Shown here in pieces: positions 1 through 9,671 of a DNA stretch of 64,000 nt (position 1 is the stretch's first letter; every line of letters begins with the position of its first letter). The notes under the pieces were generated by a model. That model had not been told where the DNA came from. It saw only the letters and a program-made list of their open reading frames with translations, and searched no databases. Origin of the DNA: Lelliottia wanjuensis (lineage in GTDB: Bacteria; Pseudomonadota; Gammaproteobacteria; Enterobacterales; Enterobacteriaceae); NCBI RefSeq assembly GCF_030238365.1, contig NZ_JASSOT010000068.1, positions 89,651 through 153,650 on the forward strand, written 5' to 3'. Made by a program: the position numbers and the translations under genes.

Positions 1-74
1 TGGCACCGAGCCATCAGAGCGGTCATCAGGAACTACTGGAAAATCTGGTGAATCATTACCTGTTTGATAAGTGA
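1..74 (+). CDS. xylA: Xylose isomerase, 3' end only
   Basis: The window opens inside the last two dozen codons of a gene on the plus strand. Translated in the frame ending at the TGA at 72-74, the tail reads ...HQSGHQELLENLVNHYLFDK, which matches the C-terminus of enterobacterial xylose isomerase. That enzyme converts D-xylose to D-xylulose, the substrate of the XylB kinase that follows. The gene is cut by the window edge, not broken. Confidence 0.85.
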   Translation, partial: APSHQSGHQELLENLVNHYLFDK

Positions 75-79
75 TCGAT

Positions 80-155
80 AATGCCGGGCGGCGCTGCGCT
101 TGCCCGGCCTACAATCATCGTAGGCCCGGTAAGCTTCGCGCCACCGGGCATTTTC
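80..155. repeat. BIME/REP-type palindromic repeat between xylA and xylB
   Basis: Two opposed copies of a GC-rich unit (GCCGGGCGGCGCTGCGCTT and, inverted, AGCTTCGCGCCACCGGGC) flank a short centre with CCTACAATCATCGTAGG. This is the layout of an enterobacterial BIME. It may stabilise the upstream xylA mRNA end. Similar units occur at about 16741, 27772, 47249 and 60553. Confidence 0.8.
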
Positions 156-173
156 AGTTAAGGAATCCACACT

Positions 174-1628
174 ATGTATATCGGGATTGATCTTGGCACA
201 TCGGGTGTGAAAGCCATCCTGTTAAACGAGCAGGGCGACGTGCTGGCCTCGCAGACTGAAAAGCTGCACGTCTCGCGCCCACATCCCCTCTGGTCAGAGC
301 AAGATCCCGAAACGTGGTGGCAGGCGACGGATCGCGCGATCAAAGCCCTGGGCCAGCAGCACAGTTTGCGTGAGGTCAAAGCGCTGGGTATTGCCGGTCA
401 AATGCATGGTGCAACCTTGCTGGACAGCGAGCACCGCGTGCTGCGCCCGGCGATTTTGTGGAACGATGGTCGCTGTGCAGAAGAGTGCGCGCTCCTCGAA
501 GCGCGGGTGCCGACCTCACGGCAAATCACCGGTAACCTGATGATGCCGGGCTTTACCGCGCCTAAGCTGCTGTGGTTGCAGCGCCACGAGCCGGATATTT
601 TTAAGCAGGTGGCAAAGGTCTTGCTGCCAAAAGATTATCTGCGTTTTCGCATGACTGGCGATTTCGCCAGCGACATGTCGGACGCGGCGGGGACGATGTG
701 GCTCGATGTCGCTCAACGCGACTGGAGCGAGGCGATGCTGGATGCCTGCCAGTTGACCCGAGATCACATGCCTGCGCTCTTCGAGGGTAGTGAGATCACC
801 GGCGTGCTCAATCCGTCGATTGCCGACAGCTGGAATATGCCTGCCGTGCCGGTAGTGGCGGGCGGGGGCGATAATGCGGCGGGTGCCGTGGGCGTGGGGA
901 TGGTCGATGCCGGACAGGCAATGCTGTCGCTTGGCACTTCAGGCGTCTATTTCGCGGTCAGCGACGGGTATCGCAGCAATCCAGAGAGCGCGGTACACAG
1001 CTTCTGCCACGCGCTGCCGGGGAAATGGCACTTGATGTCGGTGATGTTAAGCGCCGCGTCGTGTCTGGACTGGGCGGCAAACCTGACCGGACTCAAGGAT
1101 GTTCCGGCGCTCATTTCGGCGGCCCAGCAGGCCAACGAAGAGGCGGGGGCCGTGTGGTTCTTGCCCTATCTTTCCGGCGAGCGCACGCCGCACAACAACC
1201 CGGAAGCGAAAGGCGTGTTCTTCGGCTTAACCCATCAGCATGGCCCGGCCGAACTGGCGCGCGCGGTGCTGGAAGGTGTCGGCTATGCGCTGGCGGACGG
1301 GATGGATGTGGTCCATGACTGCGGACTCAAACCGACCAGTATTACCCTGATTGGCGGAGGCGCAAGAAGCAGCTACTGGCGGCAGATGCTGGCGGATATC
1401 AGCGGATTGCAGCTCGATTACCGCACTGGCGGGGACATAGGACCTGCTCTGGGGGCGGCGCGTCTGGCGCAGATTGCCGTCAACCCTGACAAACCCCTGA
1501 CGCAGCTTCTGCCGCAGCTCACGCTGGAGCAGGAGCACAAGCCGGACGCGGCGCACCATGCGCGCTACGCCGAACGCCGGGAAGTGTTCCGCAAAATCTA
1601 CCAACAGCTCCTGCCGCTAATGTCGTAA
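174..1628 (+). CDS. xylB: Xylulokinase
   Basis: Phosphorylates D-xylulose to D-xylulose 5-phosphate, feeding the pentose phosphate pathway. The 484-residue protein has the usual length of XylB and belongs to the FGGY carbohydrate kinase family. The N-terminal phosphate-binding segment IGIDLGTSGVKAILL (residues 3-17) and the C-terminal ATP-site segment LIGGGARSSYWRQMLADI are both present, as is the substrate-region motif GIAGQMHGATLLD. The ATG at 174 follows an AAGGA stretch at suitable distance. It lies 99 nt after xylA, separated by a BIME, as expected for an xylAB operon. No frameshift is seen. Confidence 0.97.
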   Translation: MYIGIDLGTSGVKAILLNEQGDVLASQTEKLHVSRPHPLWSEQDPETWWQATDRAIKALGQQHSLREVKALGIAGQMHGATLLDSEHRVLRPAILWNDGRCAEECALLEARVPTSRQITGNLMMPGFTAPKLLWLQRHEPDIFKQVAKVLLPKDYLRFRMTGDFASDMSDAAGTMWLDVAQRDWSEAMLDACQLTRDHMPALFEGSEITGVLNPSIADSWNMPAVPVVAGGGDNAAGAVGVGMVDAGQAMLSLGTSGVYFAVSDGYRSNPESAVHSFCHALPGKWHLMSVMLSAASCLDWAANLTGLKDVPALISAAQQANEEAGAVWFLPYLSGERTPHNNPEAKGVFFGLTHQHGPAELARAVLEGVGYALADGMDVVHDCGLKPTSITLIGGGARSSYWRQMLADISGLQLDYRTGGDIGPALGAARLAQIAVNPDKPLTQLLPQLTLEQEHKPDAAHHARYAERREVFRKIYQQLLPLMS

Positions 1629-1686
1629 AGGTAGGTTGTCCCGAAGCGGCGTGAGGATGTCCTTTTTTGGTCTTCTCGTGATGCTC

Positions 1687-1726
1687 GCTCCTCGTCAGTA
1701 TAGAGATACACCCACTGGCGAGGAGC
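1687..1726 (+). promoter_or_regulatory. Inverted repeat that buries the ribosome binding site of the isochorismatase gene
   Basis: GCTCCTCG (1687-1694) and CGAGGAGC (1719-1726) are perfect 8-nt complements. The stem can extend inward by five more pairs (TCAGT with ACTGG, one G-U), giving about 13 bp around a 14-nt loop. The 3' arm contains the GAGGAG Shine-Dalgarno for the ATG at 1733. It could be an RNA switch or a DNA operator; which one depends on the transcription start, which I cannot place. Confidence 0.55.
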
Positions 1727-1732
1727 ATTACC

Positions 1733-2272
1733 ATGTCGCGCACCGCATTAATCAATATCGATACTCAGCAGTCTTTTCATCATCGCGAATACTGGCAGGA
1801 AGAGGGATTTCAGGCTTTTCAGCAGGCCATTCTTGGGCTGATTGAGGGCTGTGAATCCCGTGAGATTCCGGTTGTGGATATCTTCCATGTCGACGATAAG
1901 GGGCCCTTCTCGCTGGAAAGCGGTTTTGTTACGCCGATGTCCTTTTTACGTCATCAGCCTGCGGTGGTTTTCCACAAGCATGTGCATAACGCCTTTACGG
2001 ATACGGGCCTTGACCACTGGCTGCGCGAGCGTGATATTAACCATCTGGTCATCTGCGGCCTGCGTACGGAACAGTGCTGCGAAACCACCGCGCGGGTGGC
2101 GTCAGATCTCGGCTATGCGGTGACTTTTGTCAGCGAAGCCACCCTGACTTTTCCGATGACCTGGAAGGGCGTCACGCTCAATACCGACGACCTGCGCCAT
2201 CGCACGGAAACGGTGCTGGCCGGGCGTTTTGCTGAAATCAAAACTGTGGCGGAGACGCTGGAGTCGCTCTGA
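1733..2272 (+). CDS. Isochorismatase-family cysteine hydrolase
   Basis: A 179-residue member of the isochorismatase-like hydrolase family (nicotinamidase, ureidoacrylate and related amidohydrolases). The family catalytic triad is visible: Asp10 in ALINIDTQ, Lys82 in FHKHVHNAF, and Cys115 in CGLRTEQCCETTA. There is no signal peptide, so it is cytoplasmic. The substrate cannot be read from sequence. The stop codon overlaps the start of the next gene (ATGA), so it is translationally coupled to a GlxA-type regulator, and the pair probably forms one accessory unit. E. coli K-12 has yiaA/yiaB at this position, as I recall it. A strong GAGGAG ribosome site 7 nt upstream fixes the start. Confidence 0.85.
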   Translation: MSRTALINIDTQQSFHHREYWQEEGFQAFQQAILGLIEGCESREIPVVDIFHVDDKGPFSLESGFVTPMSFLRHQPAVVFHKHVHNAFTDTGLDHWLRERDINHLVICGLRTEQCCETTARVASDLGYAVTFVSEATLTFPMTWKGVTLNTDDLRHRTETVLAGRFAEIKTVAETLESL

Positions 2273-3192
2273 TGAGTATCGACGTCTGGTTTGTGATGTT
2301 GCCGGGAGTGCTGGCGCTGGATATGTCCGGCCCGGCAGAAACCTTTGTGCTGGCGGGCGATGCGTTTCGCCTGCACTACATCGGCCCGCAGCCGGACGTT
2401 CCCACCTCGATTGGTCTGACGATGGGGGGCATTTCGCCTTTACCTGACACGCTTCCCGACGGCAGTTTGCTGGTTTTACCGGGCGTGAGCGACTCACGTC
2501 ATCAGTTTTCGACCCCTCAGGCATTAGGCGTTCAGCACTGGCTGATGCGCCTGCAGCCTGCGATTCACCGCCAGGCTATCACCGTGATGTGCGTCTGTTC
2601 CGGCGCGCTGCTGGCGGCCAAATCGGGTTTACTCACCGGGAAGCAGTGCACGACCCATCACGATGTGATCACCCGTCTTCGCGACGCAGCGCCAGGGGCG
2701 GTAATCAAAGAGAATCGTATTTTTGTGCAGGACGGGAATATCTGGACCAGCGCGGGAATAACTTCTGGAATCGATCTCGCGCTGCACCTGATGAACCGTC
2801 TGTGCGGGCCGGAAAAGGCGCTGACGGTCGCGCGGGAAATGGTGGTGTGGTTCCGACGCTCGGGTGACGATCCGCAGCTTTCACCCTGGCTGCGCTATCG
2901 CAACCATCTGCATCCGGCGATCCACCGCGCGCAGGATGCGCTCACCGCCGAGCCGCAAAAGGGCTGGCAACTGGCGGATATTGCCGCTCTGGCGCACGTC
3001 AGTCCCCGGCATTTAACGCGCTTGTTTCAGGAGCATTTGGGGATCAGCGTGCGCGACTATCTGGAACAGCTGCGGCTGGCGATTGCCCAGCAGTGGCTGC
3101 TGCAGGGGCGCGGCGTGGAGCAGGCGTCCATCGCCGCCGGGTTTTCATCCCCACGCCAGTTTCACCGGGCCAAACAGCGCGCAATTAGCTGA
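2272..3192 (+). CDS. GlxA-family transcriptional regulator (DJ-1/PfpI plus AraC HTH)
   Basis: A 306-residue fusion of an N-terminal DJ-1/PfpI-like domain (about residues 3-175) and a C-terminal AraC-type double helix-turn-helix (about 205-305). The nucleophile-elbow cysteine is present at Cys109 ([12 protein letters not shown]). The DNA-binding part shows [31 protein letters not shown] and a second [24 protein letters not shown]. Such proteins act as ligand-sensing activators, but whether this one retains ligand chemistry is unknown. The start overlaps the preceding hydrolase stop by 1 nt, suggesting that it regulates that gene. The 3' end overlaps convergent wecH by 8 nt. Confidence 0.88.
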   Translation: MSIDVWFVMLPGVLALDMSGPAETFVLAGDAFRLHYIGPQPDVPTSIGLTMGGISPLPDTLPDGSLLVLPGVSDSRHQFSTPQALGVQHWLMRLQPAIHRQAITVMCVCSGALLAAKSGLLTGKQCTTHHDVITRLRDAAPGAVIKENRIFVQDGNIWTSAGITSGIDLALHLMNRLCGPEKALTVAREMVVWFRRSGDDPQLSPWLRYRNHLHPAIHRAQDALTAEPQKGWQLADIAALAHVSPRHLTRLFQEHLGISVRDYLEQLRLAIAQQWLLQGRGVEQASIAAGFSSPRQFHRAKQRAIS

Positions 3193-4180
3193 CAAACCGG
3201 CGGGTATCCACGCGCTGTAGCAGCATCGACAGCAACAGGCTGATCAGCAGCGTCGCCGTGAAAATCCAGACAATATCCAGAAGCGGCCAGCTTTTTAGCT
3301 CGACACCGCGGGTGCGCAGGGCGTGGATCACCAGCGCGTGAAAACCGTAAATGCCCAGCGAGTGGCGCGAGATGAGCCCCAGGACGGGAAGCGGGCGCGC
3401 GTTAAGGGTGTTTTTCACCAGCGTCAGCAGAGAGACGGCACAGATAAAGACCATAGGGCCGCAGTAGACATACCAGGTATCAGCAAAATTTCCGCGCCAG
3501 CGCAGCTCGTGCAAGGTCCCGCGAGAGATAACCACCACCGCCGCGATAAACAGAGCGGCGCACAGCCACGTCAGCCAGGTTTTGCGCGTATCCAGCATCC
3601 CAATCGCCCGGCCCAGCATCCCGTAAATCACATAGTAAAAGGTATCGCCGCTGATATAGAGGTTGATCGGCAGCCATTCGAAACCGCCAATTTTCTGCGA
3701 AACGGTATTGGGGTTGGCGAGCAGGCCAATCACCACCATCAGCGCCAGCAGCATCTTTCCGCCGACGTTTTTCACCTGAATCAGCGGAGAGACCAGATAA
3801 ATCACGATGATGGCGAAGAAAAACCACAGGTGATAAAACACCGGTTTTTGCAGCAAATACCGTAACGACAGCTCGCCGTTAATCGAGGTAAACAGCGTGA
3901 TGTAGAGCAGCGCCACGGCGCTATAAAACAGCAGGCACAGGCCGATACGCAGGAAGTGGCGCGGCTGCGCGCTGCGCTCGCCGAAAAACAGATAGCCGGA
4001 AATCATGAAAAACAGCGGGACGCTGACGCGCGACGCCGAGTTGAGGATATTGGCAATATCCCAGTTCATCGGGCTGATGCTGTGAGCATTGGTCACATAC
4101 CAGGTCGTGGTGTGGATCATCACAACCATCAAACAGGCTATCCCTCGCAAATTATCAATCCAGCTAATTTTTGACTGCAT
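3185..4180 (-). CDS. wecH: Enterobacterial common antigen O-acetyltransferase
   Basis: A 331-residue polytopic inner-membrane acyltransferase (Acyl_transf_3 family) matching E. coli WecH (formerly YiaH), which O-acetylates GlcNAc residues of enterobacterial common antigen. The N-terminus [19 protein letters not shown] contains the family His in the first membrane segment. About ten hydrophobic segments follow, and a conserved loop near the C-terminus reads [16 protein letters not shown]. It is transcribed alone, convergent with the GlxA-type regulator, upstream of ysaB and glyQ as in E. coli. Confidence 0.9.
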   Translation of the reverse strand: MQSKISWIDNLRGIACLMVVMIHTTTWYVTNAHSISPMNWDIANILNSASRVSVPLFFMISGYLFFGERSAQPRHFLRIGLCLLFYSAVALLYITLFTSINGELSLRYLLQKPVFYHLWFFFAIIVIYLVSPLIQVKNVGGKMLLALMVVIGLLANPNTVSQKIGGFEWLPINLYISGDTFYYVIYGMLGRAIGMLDTRKTWLTWLCAALFIAAVVVISRGTLHELRWRGNFADTWYVYCGPMVFICAVSLLTLVKNTLNARPLPVLGLISRHSLGIYGFHALVIHALRTRGVELKSWPLLDIVWIFTATLLISLLLSMLLQRVDTRRFVS

Positions 4181-4363
4181 CAGTTCCTCTGTTCTGGCGG
4201 TAAATACGGTCTGACTGTCATTGTGTGCTAGCCTCTCACTGGATAATTCTGAGTTTATCTGGGCGGGCTTGAACGAAAGTCGCGAGATTCGCAGAATGCC
4301 GGGCCATAATCTATAAAGTTTTAATATTAAAAATAACAGCCAGAAAACACGGCGGTAATAAAA

Positions 4364-4669
4364 ATGATGATCACGCGCGCTGCGTCACTGATTCTGCTCG
4401 TTTTGCTTACAGGGTGCAGCTCACAGGAAGACGCTCCGGTACAACGGGCGCAGAAAAGCAAAGTCAGCCCGGAACGTTCGTTAAATATGGAGCAGCTGTG
4501 TAAGGATCAGGCCGCCCATCGCTATAACACCGGTTCGCAGAAAATTGATGTGACTGGCTTTGAGCAATTTCAGGGCAGCTATGAGATGCGCGGGTTTACG
4601 GCGCGTAAAGAGGGCTTTGTCTGCTCTTTTGATGCGGATGGGCAGTTTTTGCATCTCTCCATGCGCTAA
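4364..4669 (+). CDS. ysaB: Small lipoprotein YsaB
   Basis: A 101-residue protein with an N-terminal hydrophobic stretch ending in the lipobox LLTGC (Cys18), so it should be lipid-anchored; the residues after Cys are Ser-Ser, which favour the outer membrane by the +2 rule. Two further cysteines (in LCKDQA and FVCSFD) could form a disulfide. The position directly upstream of glyQ matches E. coli ysaB. Its function is unknown. Confidence 0.8.
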   Translation: MMITRAASLILLVLLTGCSSQEDAPVQRAQKSKVSPERSLNMEQLCKDQAAHRYNTGSQKIDVTGFEQFQGSYEMRGFTARKEGFVCSFDADGQFLHLSMR

Positions 4670-4735
4670 GAGCCTTATTTCCCCAATTTTGCCTAAACAA
4701 ACCCGTTTCGTACTGTATATCTTGCAGTCAGCGGG

Positions 4736-4741
4736 TATACT
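4736..4741 (+). promoter_or_regulatory. Possible -10 element of the glyQS promoter
   Basis: TATACT lies 43 nt before the glyQ start, a plausible place for a sigma-70 -10 box. No convincing -35 hexamer is seen 16-18 nt upstream, so the assignment is tentative. Confidence 0.35.
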
Positions 4742-4784
4742 GATTCCTTCCATTTAAAACCACACGTATCCAGCACGAAATACT

Positions 4785-5696
4785 ATGCAAAAGTTTGATA
4801 CCAAGACCTTCCAGGGCCTGATCCTGACATTACAGGATTACTGGGCTCGTCAGGGCTGCACCATTGTTCAACCTTTGGACATGGAAGTTGGCGCCGGCAC
4901 TTCACACCCGATGACTAGCCTGCGTGCGCTGGGGCCTGAACCTATGGCCACCGCGTATGTGCAACCGTCCCGTCGTCCGACGGATGGCCGCTATGGCGAA
5001 AACCCGAACCGCTTACAGCACTATTATCAGTTCCAGGTGGTGATTAAGCCTTCCCCGGACAATATCCAGGAGCTGTACCTTGGTTCCCTGAAAGAGCTGG
5101 GCGTGGACCCGACCATCCATGACATCCGCTTCGTGGAAGATAACTGGGAAAACCCAACGCTGGGTGCCTGGGGTCTGGGCTGGGAAGTGTGGCTGAACGG
5201 CATGGAAGTGACGCAGTTCACCTACTTCCAGCAGGTTGGCGGTCTTGAGTGTAAGCCGATCACCGGCGAAATCACCTACGGTCTGGAACGTCTGGCCATG
5301 TACATTCAGGGCGTAGACAGCGTTTACGACCTGGTCTGGAGCGACGGCCCGCTGGGTAAAACCACCTACGGCGACGTGTTCCATCAGAACGAAGTGGAGC
5401 AATCCACCTATAACTTCGAATACGCGGACGTGGACTTCCTGTTCACCTGCTTCGAGCAGTACGAGAAAGAAGCGCAGCAGCTGCTGGCGCTGGAATCTCC
5501 GCTGCCGCTGCCAGCCTACGAGCGTATTCTGAAGGCCGCCCATAGCTTCAACCTGCTCGACGCCCGTAAAGCGATCTCCGTGACTGAACGTCAGCGCTAT
5601 ATTTTGCGCATTCGCACGCTGACCAAAGCCGTTGCAGAAGCTTACTACGCGTCCCGTGAAGCCCTTGGCTTCCCGATGTGCAACCGAAATAAATAA
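4785..5696 (+). CDS. glyQ: Glycyl-tRNA synthetase alpha subunit
   Basis: Catalytic subunit of the bacterial alpha2beta2 glycyl-tRNA synthetase, which charges tRNA-Gly. The 303 residues match the E. coli length. Class II features are visible: the N-terminal [18 protein letters not shown], the ATP/glycine region [27 protein letters not shown] (motif 2-like), and [15 protein letters not shown] (motif 3-like) at about residues 160-174. It is followed after 9 nt by glyS in one operon. Confidence 0.98.
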   Translation: MQKFDTKTFQGLILTLQDYWARQGCTIVQPLDMEVGAGTSHPMTSLRALGPEPMATAYVQPSRRPTDGRYGENPNRLQHYYQFQVVIKPSPDNIQELYLGSLKELGVDPTIHDIRFVEDNWENPTLGAWGLGWEVWLNGMEVTQFTYFQQVGGLECKPITGEITYGLERLAMYIQGVDSVYDLVWSDGPLGKTTYGDVFHQNEVEQSTYNFEYADVDFLFTCFEQYEKEAQQLLALESPLPLPAYERILKAAHSFNLLDARKAISVTERQRYILRIRTLTKAVAEAYYASREALGFPMCNRNK

Positions 5697-5705
5697 GAGG
5701 CGGCC

Positions 5706-7775
5706 ATGTCTGAGAATACTTTCCTGGTGGAAATCGGCACCGAAGAGCTGCCACCAAAAGCCCTGCGCAGCCTGGCGGAATCCTTTGCTGCGAACTTTAC
5801 GGCTGAGCTGGATAACGCTGGCCTGGCACACGGCAACGTCGAGTGGTTTGCCGCTCCGCGCCGTCTGGCGCTGAAAGTTGCGAATCTCGCGGCCTCTCAG
5901 CCCGATCGTGAAGTGGAAAAACGCGGCCCGGCGATTGCCCAGGCGTTTGACGCCGAAGGTAAACCGAGCAAAGCCGCAGAAGGCTGGGCTCGTGGCTGCG
6001 GGATCACCGTTGACCAGGCCGAGCGTCTGGCGACCGAAAAAGGTGAGTGGCTGCTGTATCGCGCCCATGTGAAAGGCGAAAGCGCAGAAGCGCTGCTGCC
6101 AAACATGATCGCCACGTCACTGGCAAAACTGCCGATTCCAAAACTGATGCGCTGGGGCGCAAGCGACGTGCACTTCGTGCGTCCGGTTCACACCGTGACC
6201 CTGCTGCTGGGCGATAAGCTGATCCCTGCGACTATCCTGGGTATTCAGTCCGATCGTGTGATTCGCGGCCATCGCTTCATGGGCGAGCCAGAATTCACCA
6301 TCGACAATGCCGATCAGTACCCGCAGATCCTGCTGGAGCGCGGCAAAGTCATTGCCGATTACGAGCAGCGTAAAGCCAAAATCAAAGCGGACGCGGAAGA
6401 AGCGGCGCGCAAAATCGGTGGCAACGCCGATCTGAGCGAAAGTCTGCTGGAAGAAGTGACCTCGCTGGTGGAATGGCCGGTGGTGCTGACCGCCAAATTC
6501 GAAGAGAAATTCCTCGCCGTTCCGGCAGAAGCGCTGGTGTACACCATGAAGGGTGACCAGAAGTACTTCCCGGTATACGCAGCGGACGGCAAACTGCTGC
6601 CGAACTTTATCTTCGTGGCGAACATTGAATCGAAAGATCCGATCCAGATTATCTCCGGTAACGAGAAAGTGGTTCGTCCACGTCTGGCGGATGCGGAATT
6701 CTTCTTTAATAGCGACCGTAAAAAACGTCTGGAAGATCACCTCCCACGCCTGCAAACCGTTCTGTTCCAGCAACAGCTCGGCACGCTGCGTGACAAAACC
6801 GATCGTATCGCAGAGCTGTCCGGCTGGATTGCTCGTGAGATTGGTGCGGATGTGAATCACGCGACCCGCGCAGGCCTGCTCTCTAAGTGCGACCTGATGA
6901 CAAACATGGTTTTCGAGTTTACCGACACCCAGGGCGTGATGGGCATGCACTATGCGCGCCACGATGGCGAAGCGGAAGACGTTGCCGTTGCGCTGAACGA
7001 GCAGTATCAGCCGCGCTTTGCGGGTGACGATCTGCCGTCCAACCCGGTGGCTTGTGCTGTGGCGATTGCCGATAAAATGGATACCCTCGCGGGGATCTTC
7101 GGTATTGGCCAGCATCCAAAAGGCGACAAAGACCCGTTTGCACTGCGTCGTGCGGCGCTGGGCGTGCTGCGTATCATCGTTGAGAAGAACCTGAATCTGG
7201 ATCTGCAGACGCTGACCGAAGAAGCGGTGCGTCTGTATGGCGACAAGCTGACCAACGCCAAAGTGGTGGATGACGTTATCGACTTTATGCTGGGCCGTTT
7301 CCGCGCCTGGTATCAGGACGAAGGCTACACCGTCGACACTATTCAGGCGGTGCTGGCGCGTCGTCCGACTCGTCCGGCCGATTTCGATGCGCGCATGAAG
7401 GCAGTTTCCCACTTCCGTACGCTGGAAGCAGCGTCCGCGCTGGCTGCGGCCAACAAGCGTGTTTCCAATATTCTGGCGAAGTCCGACGAACAGCTGACCG
7501 AGCGTGTAAACGCCGCGACGCTGAAAGAGCCGGAAGAGATCGCCCTGGCGATGCAGGTTGTGGTGCTGCGCGACAAGCTGGAGCCGTACTTCGCGGAAGG
7601 ACGCTATCAGGAAGCGCTGGTGGAACTGGCTGAGCTGCGTGAAGTGATCGACGCCTTCTTCGAGAAAGTGATGGTGAACGTAGAAGACAAAGAGCTGCGT
7701 ATTAACCGTCTCTCTATGCTCGAAAAACTGCGTGAGCTGTTCCTGCGCGTGGCGGACATTTCGCTCCTGCAGTAA
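5706..7775 (+). CDS. glyS: Glycyl-tRNA synthetase beta subunit
   Basis: The 689-residue tRNA-binding partner of GlyQ, of standard length. Beta-subunit hallmarks are present: the N-terminus [15 protein letters not shown], the central HD-like segment TKCD-equivalent [32 protein letters not shown], and an anticodon-binding-like C-terminal domain ending in [25 protein letters not shown] ribosome site precedes the ATG. A strong intrinsic terminator follows, closing the glyQS operon. Confidence 0.98.
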   Translation: MSENTFLVEIGTEELPPKALRSLAESFAANFTAELDNAGLAHGNVEWFAAPRRLALKVANLAASQPDREVEKRGPAIAQAFDAEGKPSKAAEGWARGCGITVDQAERLATEKGEWLLYRAHVKGESAEALLPNMIATSLAKLPIPKLMRWGASDVHFVRPVHTVTLLLGDKLIPATILGIQSDRVIRGHRFMGEPEFTIDNADQYPQILLERGKVIADYEQRKAKIKADAEEAARKIGGNADLSESLLEEVTSLVEWPVVLTAKFEEKFLAVPAEALVYTMKGDQKYFPVYAADGKLLPNFIFVANIESKDPIQIISGNEKVVRPRLADAEFFFNSDRKKRLEDHLPRLQTVLFQQQLGTLRDKTDRIAELSGWIAREIGADVNHATRAGLLSKCDLMTNMVFEFTDTQGVMGMHYARHDGEAEDVAVALNEQYQPRFAGDDLPSNPVACAVAIADKMDTLAGIFGIGQHPKGDKDPFALRRAALGVLRIIVEKNLNLDLQTLTEEAVRLYGDKLTNAKVVDDVIDFMLGRFRAWYQDEGYTVDTIQAVLARRPTRPADFDARMKAVSHFRTLEAASALAAANKRVSNILAKSDEQLTERVNAATLKEPEEIALAMQVVVLRDKLEPYFAEGRYQEALVELAELREVIDAFFEKVMVNVEDKELRINRLSMLEKLRELFLRVADISLLQ

Positions 7776-7807
7776 TCTGCTTTGCCCGGTTGGGCCTACA
7801 GGTTCTG

Positions 7808-7831
7808 AAACCCGCTTCGGCGGGTTTTTTT
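7808..7831 (+). terminator. Intrinsic terminator of glyQS
   Basis: CCCGC-TTCG-GCGGG stem with a stable tetraloop, followed by seven T, 33 nt after the glyS stop. Confidence 0.9.
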
Positions 7832-7848
7832 ATGGCGAAAAAATAACC

Positions 7849-7877
7849 TTGAAATTCTGGCCTGAGTGCCGTTATCC
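7849..7877 (+). promoter_or_regulatory. Candidate promoter of the ABC-F gene
   Basis: TTGAAA (7849-7854) and TTATCC (7872-7877) are spaced by 17 nt, just after the glyS terminator. The resulting leader would be about 120 nt and include a five-codon ORF (7919-7936). Confidence 0.45.
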
Positions 7878-8004
7878 TTTATCGCGTTAACTTTTCCTTC
7901 CTGGAGCGCATCCCGAAAATGAACAAACACGACTGATGAATTTCGATCCTTGCTAAACGCGAACGCGTCGGCAGGGGATGTTTTGATTTCATTCAGGAGT
8001 GCTT

Positions 8005-9624
8005 ATGGCTCATTTTGCGCAATCCCCTTCTTTTATTTTGCATCAGGTCACCTGTCAGTTTGCGACGGGCGATACCCTTTTTGGTCCACTGAATTTCTCT
8101 CTTGAGCCGTCGCGCTGTGCGCTGGTTGGGCGTAACGGCAGCGGTAAAACGCGCCTTTTACGTTTGCTGGCCGGGCTGGACTCTCCGGCGAGCGGGCATA
8201 TTGAGCGTCTGGGGACGCACGCGTATGTCGCGCAGCAGCATGATATTTCTGCGCACACGACGCTGGCGGAACTGCTGGGCTACGATCAGATTTTCGCGGC
8301 CCGTCGACGCATCGACAGCGGCGATTACCAGCCGGAGGATCTGGAATGTCTCGACGGCTACTGGGACTTAGCGGAACGACTCACCGCGGCGTTTCTCACG
8401 GCCCATCTGCCACCTTTTGATCCCGATAAACCCGCGTCAGAGTTCAGCGGCGGAGAACGCGTGCGTGCTTTGCTGTGCGGAGCCTTTACCTCCGGGGCTG
8501 ACTATCTGCTGCTGGATGAACCGACAAACCACCTCGATCGACCGGGGCGGGAGTGGTTTTACGCCCAGCTGGCGCGCTGGTCTGGCGGAGTGATGGTCGC
8601 GTCGCACGATCGTGAGTTACTGGCGCAGGTGCCGCGCATTCTGGAACTCAGCGGTGCCGGGCTGCGCGCGTATGGCGGTAATTATGCGGACTACCAACGC
8701 CAGCGGGATGCCGAACAGCAGGCGGCGCGCGCGGCGCTGGAACATGCCGCCACCGAGCGCAAACGCACCCGCGCGCGTATGCATAAAGAGCATGACGCCA
8801 GCCAGCGGCGATCCGCGCAAACCCTGCGCACCGTCGATACCCTGAATATCGCCTCGTTTGAGCGGATCAAATATAAGATGGCGGCGAAAGAGCGGCCCGG
8901 GACGTGGCGTAAGCAGCATCACGAGCAGAATGATGCTCTGAACGCCGCCGTCAGCCAGGCGCGGGAACGCGTGGAGGAAGACAGCCCCGTGATGTTTACC
9001 CTGCCGGGGAGCCGCATCGCCGAGGGCAAGCAGGCGGTGGTGTTGGAGGCGTTGGTTCTGCCGTATGTGAATACGCCGCCTGTTAACTGGCGAATGGACG
9101 GGCCGATGCGCGTGGCGCTGCGCGGACCGAACGGCTGCGGAAAATCGACGCTGTTAAAGATAATCCTCGGGAAACAGGAACCTGTTTCCGGCTCGTGCAG
9201 CGTATCGGTGACAACCGCGTATCTCGATCAGCATTTATCGCAGCTCGATCTCACGCAGTCGGTGATGACGCATCTCAATTTGCACGACACGCCGCTGGAA
9301 GAGGGTGTGCTGCGCAGCCGTCTGGCGCAGCTTCAGCTGGGAGCGGATAAAGTTTCCCTGCCGTTAGGGACGCTGAGCGGCGGTGAACGCCTGAAAGCGG
9401 CGCTGGCCTGTGTGCTGTGGCGGGAAGAGGCTGCGCAATTGCTGCTGCTGGATGAGCCGACCAACCATCTGGATTTGGCGTCTGTGCAGGCGATTGAAGC
9501 GGCGCTGGCCGATTTCCCCGGCGCGCTGCTGGTGGTGTCGCACGATCAGGTTTTCCTCGATGGGCTTAAACTGACCCATGAACTGGTGTGGACGGAGAAA
9601 GGGTGGCGTTGTGAAAGGCTCTAA
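8005..9624 (+). CDS. ABC-F family ATPase (ribosome-associated type, subgroup unassigned)
   Basis: A 539-residue protein with two ABC ATPase domains and no membrane segment, the layout of ABC-F translation factors. First site: Walker A GRNGSGKT (42-49), signature FSGGERVRA, Walker B LLLDEPTNHLD. Second site: Walker A GPNGCGKS (about 374-381), signature LSGGERLKA, Walker B LLLDEPTNHLD. Between them lies a charged linker rich in Arg/Lys/Glu (about residues 220-310). It is not EttA, Uup, YbiT or YheS by the sequence I remember. I chose the ATG at 8005 because AGGAG (7995-7999) is 5 nt upstream; a GTG at 7999 overlaps that site. Possible roles are ribosome rescue or antibiotic protection; neither is shown. 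Confidence 0.85.
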   Translation: MAHFAQSPSFILHQVTCQFATGDTLFGPLNFSLEPSRCALVGRNGSGKTRLLRLLAGLDSPASGHIERLGTHAYVAQQHDISAHTTLAELLGYDQIFAARRRIDSGDYQPEDLECLDGYWDLAERLTAAFLTAHLPPFDPDKPASEFSGGERVRALLCGAFTSGADYLLLDEPTNHLDRPGREWFYAQLARWSGGVMVASHDRELLAQVPRILELSGAGLRAYGGNYADYQRQRDAEQQAARAALEHAATERKRTRARMHKEHDASQRRSAQTLRTVDTLNIASFERIKYKMAAKERPGTWRKQHHEQNDALNAAVSQARERVEEDSPVMFTLPGSRIAEGKQAVVLEALVLPYVNTPPVNWRMDGPMRVALRGPNGCGKSTLLKIILGKQEPVSGSCSVSVTTAYLDQHLSQLDLTQSVMTHLNLHDTPLEEGVLRSRLAQLQLGADKVSLPLGTLSGGERLKAALACVLWREEAAQLLLLDEPTNHLDLASVQAIEAALADFPGALLVVSHDQVFLDGLKLTHELVWTEKGWRCERL

Positions 9625-9650
9625 AATACAAACCCCCGCAGTAGCGGGGG
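9622..9650 (-). terminator. Probable terminator downstream of yiaG
   Basis: A hairpin with CCCCCGC / GCGGGGG arms and a 4-nt loop. Read on the minus strand it is followed by a T-rich run (TTTGTATTTT), fitting the end of yiaG transcription. Confidence 0.6.
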
Positions 9651-9671
9651 CGGTAACATGAACGTACTTAC

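Noticed and set aside
7999..8004. GTG start at 7999 for the ABC-F gene
   Set aside because: It overlaps the AGGAG ribosome site; the ATG at 8005 is properly spaced.
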